Assembly (NCBI GenBank): GCA_964405435.1
Contig: CAYOOD010000021.1
Location: 1 to 64,000 of the forward strand
DNA length: 64,000 bases
Direction of reading: 5' to 3'
Origin: DVEG01 sp964405435
Lineage (GTDB): Bacteria > Cyanobacteriota > Cyanobacteriia > Cyanobacteriales > Oscillatoriaceae
The stretch's first letter is position 1. Each line of letters opens with the position of its first letter. Positions 8,713 to 15,857 of this stretch are shown in pieces. A program made the translations under genes and the position numbers. The notes under the pieces are model-generated. The model saw only the letters and a program-made list of their open reading frames with translations, ran no database searches and was not told the origin of the DNA.

Positions 8713-9444
8713 CTATTCCTCCGTTTCACATCCAAATCTTTGAGCGATTTCTCTAATCAGCGGCTTGCCTCTCCGATGCCAATGGGCTGTCACTGTTCCA
8801 CGTTTAACGCCCAAGACATCTGCAATCTCCTGCCAGGTTTTCGGCGGCTCTTGTCTCCGCATTCGATAGATGGCGCGACAGTTGCAGGCGGGATATTCGT
8901 CAGACGCGCAGCTTAACAATTCTTCATTCGGATCGCTATCCAGGTAAGCGATCGCCTTTTGCAAGTTGCGCTGTCGCTCCTCTTGAATTGTCGCTTCTAG
9001 GGGTTCGGGTTTGCTTGTATCGGGCGTGACGTCTCCCCTAGTTGTCTCTCCATCTTCCCCAAATGGGCTATCTAGCTCAACTGTTCGCCTCTTTTTACTA
9101 GCCCGCCACAAATCTATGCAATCGCGTTTGAGAATCAGATTGTACCAATTCACAAACTTTTTTCTCACCATTTCAGCATTGGCACTGTGGATGTCTAGCT
9201 GATATTTTTCGGGAAAATTCTCGATTGTTTTGTGGATGCTTGCTTGAGTTTTTAAAAGGGCGTCATCGTAATAAGCACGCAATCCAGCATCGAGGCGCTC
9301 TTGCGTGAGAACGTTGGGTAGCTGTTCGGCGAGATAGAATAGTGAATCAGCGGCTTTGGTTCGCTCCTCACTATCGGCATCGGGCGCGATCGCTTGTTGA
9401 AGGTACTGCACCAGCAGTTTGTCCAGTTGCTCCTGACGGGACAT
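8713..9444 (-). CDS. sigma-70 family RNA polymerase sigma factor (cyanobacterial DUF1822/CHAT-linked type)
   Basis: About 243 residues from ATG at 9444; the frame opens further to ATG at 9486 and GTG at 9507, and I see no ribosome site that decides. A region-2-like segment (KFVNWYNLILKRDCIDLWR) is followed by a variable acidic linker. A region-4 helix-turn-helix near the C-terminus reads TWQEIADVLGVKRGTVTAHW. It would direct RNA polymerase to an alternative promoter set. It is the first gene of the operon with DUF1822 and TPR-CHAT, inserted in reverse between fabH and fabD. It could control its own operon from the 773-bp gap upstream. Confidence 0.82.
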   Translation of the reverse strand: MSRQEQLDKLLVQYLQQAIAPDADSEERTKAADSLFYLAEQLPNVLTQERLDAGLRAYYDDALLKTQASIHKTIENFPEKYQLDIHSANAEMVRKKFVNWYNLILKRDCIDLWRASKKRRTVELDSPFGEDGETTRGDVTPDTSKPEPLEATIQEERQRNLQKAIAYLDSDPNEELLSCASDEYPACNCRAIYRMRRQEPPKTWQEIADVLGVKRGTVTAHWHRRGKPLIREIAQRFGCETEE

Positions 9445-9507
9445 GGGAACAATTCTCAGAAAAAAAGAATGCTCGTAATCTAACATAGAAAGTGGCTCTT
9501 CATTCAC

Positions 9508-10280
9508 ATTTTATTCGTTTCCGGTTGAATTGATAAATCAAATTTGGGAGAGTTTTACTTCGCTCTTCCCACCCTACAAATCGCGATCGCCTTACTAAAG
9601 TTCCTTGTTAGGTTGGATGGGAGTATCCCGTTTTTGCAACTCCCGGGCGTAGTGAGAGCTTTCGGATTATCAATGGCTGGTTTTGTCCGAGAGATTCTTC
9701 GCCCGAATGCTTCGCCCCTACATAATCGGGATGCTTTCTGTCGTATCTGCTCATAAAGACGATTCCTCTCTCTCGCTAAGGAGGTGTCGCTGCCGATGCC
9801 CGGTTTATGCAGGATTTTTTGATTATTTTTGCTGATAAATGAGGCCGTTTTGAAAACCAAGGCTTATCAATCAGCCAACCCCAGCTTTTATAGGGCGATC
9901 GCGCCTGGAGCATCCCGTGCTTTGTAAAACGTCTCTGATGCCCAGTCGAGGGCGAAGCATTCCGGCTGATCATCTATCGGTTAGAAGCAAGTATTTCCTG
10001 CCGGAATGCTATCGCCCCTACATACACCGGGATGCTCCCGATCGCCCATCTCCGGCTACATGGCCGTTTTTTGGCCATTTTCCCGCCCGCGCGTGCCCTT
10101 ACTCCCCGCACCCCGCCCTTATGCGTTTTGTTACAAAACTTAATTTTTAGGAAAATTGCATAATGCGATCGCTGGAGGGATGAGTAATAAGTGAAAGGAT
10201 GCACGAGAAGTGAATCCCGATCGCGGCAATTGATAAGATGGAGAGTTCAGCAATTCGCAACTCGCACCTGACAACGAACG
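9508..10280. other. 773-bp intergenic region with repeat debris
   Basis: It lies between the divergent sigma factor gene and fabD. I find no convincing gene on either strand; the short open frames run through repeats. It holds the right half of a palindromic element at about 9700-9735 (GAATGCTTCGCCCCTAC...CGGGATGCT) and a fuller copy at 9907-10038. The promoters of both the sigma operon and fabD must lie here. Confidence 0.6.
9907..10038. repeat. large imperfect palindrome
   Basis: The outer arms GGAGCATCCCG (9907-9917) and CGGGATGCTCC (10028-10038) are perfect. The inner arms GGCGAAGCATTCCGG (9951-9965) and CCGGAATGCTATCGCC (10001-10016) pair with one bulge. A related right half lies about 300 bp upstream. 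The GGGGCGAAGCATTC word is a recurring cyanobacterial intergenic repeat. It is probably a non-autonomous mobile or REP-like element. Confidence 0.65.
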
Positions 10281-11177
10281 ATGACTAAAACTGCATGGGT
10301 ATTTCCGGGACAAGGTTCGCAAGCGATCGGCATGGGTGCCGATTTACTAGAGCATCCCATTGCCAAAGCGAAATATGCAGCCGCCGAGCAAATTCTCGGC
10401 TGGTCGGTTCCCCAGATATGCCAAAGTGAAGAAGACAAATTATCTCGCACGCTCTATACTCAACCGTGCCTTTATGTGGTAGAGAGCATTCTCGCAGATA
10501 TCCTGCGCGAATCGGAGCAACCCGCTCTTACTGCCGGTCACAGTCTCGGCGAATACGTCGCCCTCTATGCCGCCGGCGTCTTTGACTTTGAAACGGGTTT
10601 AAAACTCGTCAAGCGCCGCGCTGAATTGATGGAGAATGCCTCTGGCGGAGAAATGGCGGCGCTGCTGGGGTTCGATCGCGCGAAGTTAGAAGCGCAAATC
10701 GAGCAAACCCCCGATGTCGTTCTCGCTAATGACAATAGTGAGGGGCAAGTCGTCATCTCCGGCACCCCGGAAGCGGTGGAAAAAATTCTGTCGCAAGTGA
10801 AGGTAAAACGAGCCGTTAAATTAAACGTATCGGGAGCTTTTCACTCCCCCTTCATGGCATCAGCCGCAGCAGAATTTAAGCAAATTTTAGATAGCGCCAC
10901 CTTTACCGATGCGAAGGTGCCTGTGCTCTCTAACGTCGAACCCGTACCCGCCACTGATGCAGCGGTTCTCAAAGATCGCCTCAACCGTCAGATGACGGGT
11001 TCGGTACGCTGGCGCGAAATTATGGCGAATTTGCCGGCAGAAGGAATTGAGCGCGTTGTAGAAATTGGCCCGGGTAAGGTTTTGACGGGTTTGATTAAGC
11101 GGGCTTGCCCTAATCTCGTTTTGGAAAATGTCGGCAGCGCTGCCGAGTTGTCGGCTAAATTGGTTGTTCTGAATTAG
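10281..11177 (+). CDS. fabD: malonyl-CoA:ACP transacylase (FabD)
   Basis: 298 residues. FabD transfers malonyl from CoA to ACP, supplying fatty acid elongation. The serine nucleophile is in GHSLGEY (Ser88) and the partner histidine in SGAFHSPFM (His188). The N-terminal FPGQGSQAIGMG and C-terminal EIGPGKVLTGL motifs are also present, and the length is normal. In related cyanobacteria it follows fabH directly; here it is about 6 kb away and must use its own promoter in the upstream gap. A hairpin terminator follows at 11204-11229. Confidence 0.96.
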   Translation: MTKTAWVFPGQGSQAIGMGADLLEHPIAKAKYAAAEQILGWSVPQICQSEEDKLSRTLYTQPCLYVVESILADILRESEQPALTAGHSLGEYVALYAAGVFDFETGLKLVKRRAELMENASGGEMAALLGFDRAKLEAQIEQTPDVVLANDNSEGQVVISGTPEAVEKILSQVKVKRAVKLNVSGAFHSPFMASAAAEFKQILDSATFTDAKVPVLSNVEPVPATDAAVLKDRLNRQMTGSVRWREIMANLPAEGIERVVEIGPGKVLTGLIKRACPNLVLENVGSAAELSAKLVVLN

Positions 11178-11203
11178 GGGCAATTTATTTCTAGAAAAAC
11201 GCG

Positions 11204-11229
11204 ATCGCCCCCGATCTATTCGGGGCGAT
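11204..11229 (+). terminator. hairpin downstream of fabD
   Basis: ATCGCCCC and GGGGCGAT form an 8-bp stem around a 10-base loop, 27 bases after the fabD stop. There is no T-run, as is common for cyanobacterial terminators. The call rests on position and stem only. Confidence 0.5.
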
Positions 11230-11392
11230 TGTGGGGCAGGTTGGGTTAAACCGCAAAGACGCAAAGGGCGCGGAGAGAAGAGGAGCGTATGAGAAGTTGG
11301 GAAGTTTGGGCGCGACATGTTTTGTCATAAATTGAATGGCAACGGAAGTGGGTTAAAGTTTGACTGAAAAGTAGCAATTTTTGAGGGAAGTT

Positions 11393-12112
11393 ATGAAAAA
11401 GGTGATTTACTGGTTGTTGGGAGAAACGGCAGGACGAACTTTAGTAGGGGTTTGGAAGTGGCTCTGGGGAATGCCTGTGGAGTCAGGTGGAAAAATTACG
11501 GTGAAAGTTGCTGAGGAATCGCTGCGATCGATGCAGGAATCGGTGCAAAAACTGGCGCAAGCGGTTGCGGCTCAAGTGGCGGCGTGCGATCGCGCTAAGC
11601 AGAAGTATGAGGCGAAAGTTAAGGAGATGCGGGGATTCGAGCAGCAAGCACTGGTGGCTCAGCGCAGCGGCAATGAAGAAGCGGCGCGGTTGGCTATGTC
11701 AAAAGTGCTTCAGATCGAGCAAGTGCTGCCGCAGTTAGAGGCGCAAGTGCAACAAGCACAGCAGTTTGTAAATGCTTCTAAAGACAAGCTGAATCGGGAA
11801 CGCATGAAGTTGGAAGCTTATAAGCTCGACATGCAGAATATGAAAGATATGGCGGAGATTAACGAAGCTCTCGGCGCGATCGCTAAAGTGAACAGTGATT
11901 TGAGTCTCGATTCTGCTCGCTCTCAATTTGAAGAGGCTAAAAATGCCGTACAAGGTCGAAATTTAAAAGTTCAAGCTTTTGCAGAGCTTTCGGAAAATCC
12001 CACGGAAAAGCTGCAAGCCGATCTGGAAAAAATGACCGCTGAGGATGAAGTATCGCGCCGCCTCCTGATGTTGCAGCAGCAGAATGACAGTCAATATAGG
12101 GAACCCAAATAA
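11393..12112 (+). CDS. PspA/IM30-like coiled-coil protein
   Basis: About 239 residues from ATG 11393, chosen over an upstream TTG because GAGGGAAG lies 3-10 bases before it. The protein is almost entirely helical and charged (residues about 40-200). It is consistent with the PspA/IM30 (ESCRT-III-like) family that binds and stabilises stressed membranes. The hydrophobic N-terminal stretch (KVIYWLLGETAGRTLVGVWK) could be the membrane-binding helix. It is followed 127 bp later by a phosphate-binding-like protein on the same strand. It is shorter and more divergent than housekeeping Vipp1, so it is more likely an accessory paralogue. Confidence 0.65.
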   Translation: MKKVIYWLLGETAGRTLVGVWKWLWGMPVESGGKITVKVAEESLRSMQESVQKLAQAVAAQVAACDRAKQKYEAKVKEMRGFEQQALVAQRSGNEEAARLAMSKVLQIEQVLPQLEAQVQQAQQFVNASKDKLNRERMKLEAYKLDMQNMKDMAEINEALGAIAKVNSDLSLDSARSQFEEAKNAVQGRNLKVQAFAELSENPTEKLQADLEKMTAEDEVSRRLLMLQQQNDSQYREPK

Positions 12113-12126
12113 TTTGTACAATTGCT

Positions 12127-12180
12127 GTAGGGGCGCGTAGTGGATAGTGCCCGCCCCATGCCCGCCCCGTGCCCGCCCCG
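12127..12180. repeat. GTAGGGGCG / CCCGCCCC repeat
   Basis: GTAGGGGCGC is followed by three near-tandem copies of a TGCCCGCCCC unit. It is related to the repeats at 2995-3084 and 4331-4360, and lies between the PspA-like gene and the binding-protein gene. Confidence 0.6.
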
Positions 12181-12239
12181 ATCCGACAGATACGAATCAT
12201 TTAGACGCGCTATAAATCCCTGAATGGAGAGAAAATATC

Positions 12240-13148
12240 ATGTCAAAAAATAGCAGTCCTCCTCCCATTGTTTTTATTTTGATGTTTCTCGCGATCGCTG
12301 CAGGCGGCTACTGGTTTTTCTTTATGAAACAACCCGCTTCTCAGGGCAACCTCGCCAGCACGCCTCAAAGCTTGCCGCAGCAAGCACCATACCCCGCACC
12401 CGTAGCCGGAGGCACGTCAGCTTCTATACCTGCAGGAACGACGGTGAGAATTGACGGTGCAACGAGCATGGTGACAATTAATCAAAACCTGAAAAATGGG
12501 TTTCAAGCACAATTTCCCGGCGCGACTGTTGCCACGAGCGCGAACGGTTCCGATCGCGGCATCAAAGCGCTGATAGCGGGGAGTATTGACATTGCGGCGA
12601 TATCGCGCCCTCTAACGCCGCAAGAAGAAAGTCAGGGATTAACTGCCGTGCCGGTGGCGCTGGATGCGATCGCCATCGTGGTAGGCTCTAATAATCCTTT
12701 CCAAGGAGCATTAAGCAGCGGTCAAATAGAAGATATCTTTGAGGGAGATATCGCCGACTGGTCGCAAATCGGCGGGCAGCCAGGACAAATCCGAGTCATC
12801 AATCGCCCTGCCTTCAGCGGAACGCATCAAACATTTAAAGAATTGGTACTCGGAGGCGGGAATTTTGGCAGCACTGGCAATATCACAACCCTGCAACAAG
12901 ATGCCACCACTCCCCTGCTGCGAGCCTTGGGCAGCGACGGAATAGGCTATGCTACTTACGCTCAAGTTGCCAGACAGCAAACCGTTAGGGTGGTGCCCGT
13001 GAATGGCTTGATGCCGGATAGCGCCACCTATCCCTACAAGCGAACACTCTACTATGCCTATAGAAACCCTGCTAGCCCCGCAGTTCGAGCCTTTTTGGGA
13101 TACACCACATCGCCCCAAGGGCAGCAAGCTATGTTAGCAGGAGGCTAA
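12240..13148 (+). CDS. PstS-like substrate-binding protein (PBP-like domain), membrane-anchored
   Basis: 302 residues. One N-terminal hydrophobic segment (PIVFILMFLAIAAGGYWFFF, residues 9-28) works as an anchor or signal. A Pro/Ala/Ser linker follows, then a type II periplasmic binding fold of the phosphate-binding family. Typical pieces are RIDGATSM, ANGSDRGIKALIAG, DIAAISRPL and RPAFSGTHQTFKEL. It is shorter than transport PstS, and no pstCAB genes are near, so it may be a sensor or scavenger rather than a transporter part. The last 348 bases are repeated at 14514-14860 as a broken copy. Confidence 0.75.
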   Translation: MSKNSSPPPIVFILMFLAIAAGGYWFFFMKQPASQGNLASTPQSLPQQAPYPAPVAGGTSASIPAGTTVRIDGATSMVTINQNLKNGFQAQFPGATVATSANGSDRGIKALIAGSIDIAAISRPLTPQEESQGLTAVPVALDAIAIVVGSNNPFQGALSSGQIEDIFEGDIADWSQIGGQPGQIRVINRPAFSGTHQTFKELVLGGGNFGSTGNITTLQQDATTPLLRALGSDGIGYATYAQVARQQTVRVVPVNGLMPDSATYPYKRTLYYAYRNPASPAVRAFLGYTTSPQGQQAMLAGG

Positions 13149-13358
13149 CACGGCATTCACAAGGTGAATCTGAAATAGGGCACCTGAGACTTGATAAGCT
13201 AAGAATTGCCTTTATTTTTTTTATGGATTCACCGACAGCACCGTCCTCGGGTAAAAGTCGCGAACCTGTTGAGAGCTTAATTCTCTACTACGCCTTTAAG
13301 TAATCAGTCGTCGCCCCCAGGTTTCACACTTATTTTCGGGGGCGCATCTACGGGGCTG
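12801..13358 (+). repeat. 558-bp direct duplication, left copy
   Basis: It covers the 3' 348 bases of the binding-protein gene, the intergenic spacer and the first 136 bases of a plsC reading frame. It matches 14514-15070 over its whole length with scattered substitutions and one indel. Homology stops abruptly after CGGGGCTG at both right ends. The acetyltransferase gene lies between the copies. Confidence 0.9.
13223..13358 (+). pseudogene. 5' fragment of plsC
   Basis: The fragment begins with ATG and MDSPTAPSSGKSREPVESL, matching the start of the intact plsC at 14935. The codon TGG of the intact gene is TAA here, stopping the frame after 26 residues. DNA similarity continues to 13358 and then ends at a sharp junction next to the acetyltransferase gene. 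It lacks all catalytic motifs and is a relic of the duplication. Confidence 0.88.
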
Positions 13359-13375
13359 GGAGAGAAACTGGAAAG

Positions 13376-14056
13376 CTAGAATCTGGTAAGGGTAGGGGAA
13401 ACAGCCCCATTCTGTGTTGAAATAGAACCAGGTTTTACATCTGGAAAAGTATTTCTTATCTCAGTCTCTTTGAGTTCTACAATACTCTTCAGCTTCCGAG
13501 CCGGAATACCTGCCCATACTTCATTCGGCGGTACGCTTTTAGTAACCACGCTGCCCGCTCCGATGACTGAGTTTTTGCCGATGACACAACCCGGAAGAAC
13601 CGTTACTCCCGCTCCAATCCATACATTTTCCTCTATCACTATCCCTATTTTGGATTCATTCCAGGGTAAATCTCGGTAAGGTTTTTCGTTAGAAATGGTA
13701 TGGTCAGATGCAATTAGAGATACGTTTTGAGCGAGGATTGTGTCGCGTCCGATTGCGATTTCACCGCCTGCCGCCCGAATGTTTGCAAACGCACCAATAA
13801 CTACCCGATCTCTAATTATCAACCGTCCCGAAATTTTAGTAAAAGGTGAGTTCTTAACAACAAAAATTTCGCAACACTGTCCGATATATACTTGATTTCC
13901 TATTTCAATTGAGTCCAAACTATCGTAAAACCAAAACACGGGAAAATTTTGGGATACATCGGGGTATTTGTATAGTATTTCTAAATTTTTTCGCCACCGC
14001 TTCACATAAGCTTTTGGTTCGCGACCCAAAATTTTTATAGCTTGCCACCAATTCAT
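13376..14056 (-). CDS. hexapeptide-repeat acyltransferase (LbH, WcaF/maltose O-acetyltransferase-like)
   Basis: 226 residues. The C-terminal half is a left-handed beta-helix with hexapeptide repeats such as IGIVIEENVWIGAGVTVLPG and VIGKNSVIGAGSVVTKSV, ending in the classic AGIPARKL. Such enzymes move acetyl groups from acetyl-CoA onto sugars, often for capsule or exopolysaccharide. A likely catalytic His sits in ASDHTISNE. The N-terminal 60 residues (WWQAIKILGREPKAYVKRW) have no recognised domain. No glycan genes are nearby. It lies alone and reversed between the two copies of the 558-bp duplication, so it probably arrived with that event. Confidence 0.85.
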   Translation of the reverse strand: MNWWQAIKILGREPKAYVKRWRKNLEILYKYPDVSQNFPVFWFYDSLDSIEIGNQVYIGQCCEIFVVKNSPFTKISGRLIIRDRVVIGAFANIRAAGGEIAIGRDTILAQNVSLIASDHTISNEKPYRDLPWNESKIGIVIEENVWIGAGVTVLPGCVIGKNSVIGAGSVVTKSVPPNEVWAGIPARKLKSIVELKETEIRNTFPDVKPGSISTQNGAVSPTLTRF

Positions 14057-14513
14057 ACACTTATCTCGCTTTTAAAAGAAGTTGTTACTGTCTCAGGGAT
14101 TAAATAATAGCTCTGCTTCGCTCTACAAGAGGGTTAGTCAATGTTTGTGATAGAGTGTTTATTGTCATGCCTTTTACAGCTATTAGAGGCTTTTATTGCA
14201 GAGCTTGGTAAGCTAGTTCATACCCAGTTGAATTAGTGAGAATCTATTTTTAGACTAGCCTGTAGCAAAACTGCCAACCTCTTCCCTCAGACATAAAATT
14301 TTACTGGATCGCTTATCTTCTTTTAAGGAGCGACTGCGAGCCTTATGGTGCCCTTGCCTGAATTTTAACTTACATGCGAACTACACAGACGTACCATTTT
14401 TGCGCTCTTCAGAGCGATAGAGGAGTGCAAAAAATAAATTATTCCAGTAGGAATACAGCAATGCCATACCCCTGAGTTCGTATGTGGAAAAATGATTTTT
14501 CTGCAATTCTTTT
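14057..14513. other. 457-bp non-coding gap
   Basis: It lies upstream of the acetyltransferase and before the right copy of the duplication. It is AT-richer than the surroundings. I see no gene, tRNA or transposase remnant and no terminal inverted repeats. It is part of the 1155-bp stretch that is unique to the space between the direct copies. Confidence 0.6.
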
Positions 14514-14860
14514 AATTGCCCTGCCGTCAGCGGAACGCATCAAACATTTAAAGAACTGGTACTCAAAGGCGGGACTTTTGGCAGCACTGGCAACATCACA
14601 ACCCTGCAACAAGAGACGACTGCTCCCCTGCTGCGAACCTTGGACAGCGACGGAATAGGCTATGCGACCTACGTCGGGTTGTCAGACAGCAAACCGTTAG
14701 GGTAGTGCCCGTGAATGGCTTGATGCCGGATAGCGCCACCTATCCCTACAAGCGGACGCTCTACTATGCCTATAGAAACCCAGCTAGCCCCGCAGTTCGA
14801 GCCTTTTTGGGATACGCCACATCGCCGCAAGGGCAGCAAGCCATGTTGGCGGGAGGGTAA
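14514..14860 (+). pseudogene. 3' fragment of the PstS-like binding-protein gene
   Basis: It matches 12801-13148, the last 116 codons of the intact gene, and ends at the equivalent TAA. It has no start codon. A 1-base deletion near 14672 (TACGTCGGG against TACGCTCAAG) breaks the frame, and other codons have changed. It is non-functional on its own and marks the left part of the right-hand duplicate. Confidence 0.9.
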
Positions 14861-15070
14861 AGGGAAGTCGCCTTGTGAATCTAAAATAGGGCACCGGATA
14901 CTTGATAAGCTAAGAATTGCCCCTATTTTTTTTTATGGATTCACCGATCGAACCTTCCTCGGGTAAAAGTCGCGAACCTGTTGAGAGCTTAATTCTCTAC
15001 TACGCCTTTAAGTGGTCAGTCGTCGCCCCCATGTTCCACACTTATTTTCGGGGGCGCATCTACGGGGCTG
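14514..15070 (+). repeat. 558-bp direct duplication, right copy (557 bp)
   Basis: Second copy of 12801-13358. Its right end runs into the intact plsC. The two copies together look like a partial tandem duplication, or like the product of a single crossover with a circle that carried this segment plus the acetyltransferase. Confidence 0.9.
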
Positions 15071-15597
15071 AAAAGGTGCCTCAAGAAGGGCCAGTTGTCG
15101 TAGTCAGCAATCATGCCAGTTATTTTGACCCGCCGATTCTGAGCAATTGCATGAGGCGACCGGTGGCCTTCATGGCCAAAGAAGAGTTATTTCGCGTTCC
15201 GGTTTTGAAGCAAGCGATCGCCCTGTACGGCGCATATCCCGTCAATCGCAAATCTGCCGATCGCAGTGCCCTGCGCGCCGCCCTCAAGAGTCTCGAAGAT
15301 GGCTGGGCGACGGGCGTGTTTTTGCAAGGCACTCGCACCCCTGACGGGCGGATTACCGAACCCAAACTGGGAGCGGCCACGATCGCGGCCAAGGCCAAGG
15401 CCCCGCTGCTGCCGGTGAGTTTGTGGGGAACTGACAAAATTTTCCAAAAAGGCTCTTCCGTTCCCCGCCCCGTGCCGCTAACCGTGCGGATTGGCGATTT
15501 GATACCCGCACCGAGTTCCTCAAAACGAGAGGAATTGGAGGCAGTGACGCGACAATGCGCTGACGTTATCAATGCCCTGCACGATTTGGGGCGGTGA
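14935..15597 (+). CDS. plsC: 1-acyl-sn-glycerol-3-phosphate acyltransferase (PlsC family)
   Basis: 220 residues from ATG 14935; a TTG at 14917 is in frame, but the duplicate preserves the same ATG context. It adds the second acyl chain to lysophosphatidic acid at the membrane. The acceptor motif NHASYFDPP (His60, Asp65) is clear. Motif III reads FLQGTRTPDG, with Gln where many PlsC proteins have Glu (EGTR). The first 136 bases are duplicated at 13223-13358. By comparison with other cyanobacteria it was probably once next to fabD. A hairpin follows the stop. Confidence 0.88.
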   Translation: MDSPIEPSSGKSREPVESLILYYAFKWSVVAPMFHTYFRGRIYGAEKVPQEGPVVVVSNHASYFDPPILSNCMRRPVAFMAKEELFRVPVLKQAIALYGAYPVNRKSADRSALRAALKSLEDGWATGVFLQGTRTPDGRITEPKLGAATIAAKAKAPLLPVSLWGTDKIFQKGSSVPRPVPLTVRIGDLIPAPSSSKREELEAVTRQCADVINALHDLGR

Positions 15598-15604
15598 AGC
15601 GCGC

Positions 15605-15657
15605 GTGCCCTCGTGCGGTACTCTCGCTGCCGCGATCGGGGAGCGAGGGCACCGCAC
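15605..15657 (+). terminator. long hairpin after plsC
   Basis: GTGCCCTCG (15605-15613) pairs with CGAGGGCAC (15644-15652), and TGCGGT with ACCGCA overlaps the same region as an alternative pairing. It starts 8 bases after the plsC stop and likely ends its transcript. There is no T-run. Confidence 0.55.
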
Positions 15658-15857
15658 GCCTGTATCAGCAGTGCGGTACAGCCTCTAGAAACATTTCAAG
15701 ATTGCAAGCGTTCAATTTTTACGGGCGATTTAACCAGCCGCACACACACCACTCTATTCAAACCCTACAATAAAATCACCAATTAGCCGATCCTGCTTAC
15801 GAGCCTCCCTCGGCTCAGTTCGCGCTATTGTTTGACCGCCTGGAAGCTAGGGCAGCC

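Noticed and set aside
9555..9860. Reverse open frame of 101 codons in the sigma-fabD gap
   Set aside because: It covers palindromic repeat sequence found again nearby, so it is more likely repeat debris.
13359..14513. Insertion sequence between the direct copies
   Set aside because: No transposase, terminal inverted repeats or short target duplication; the flanking copies are 558 bp of host gene sequence.
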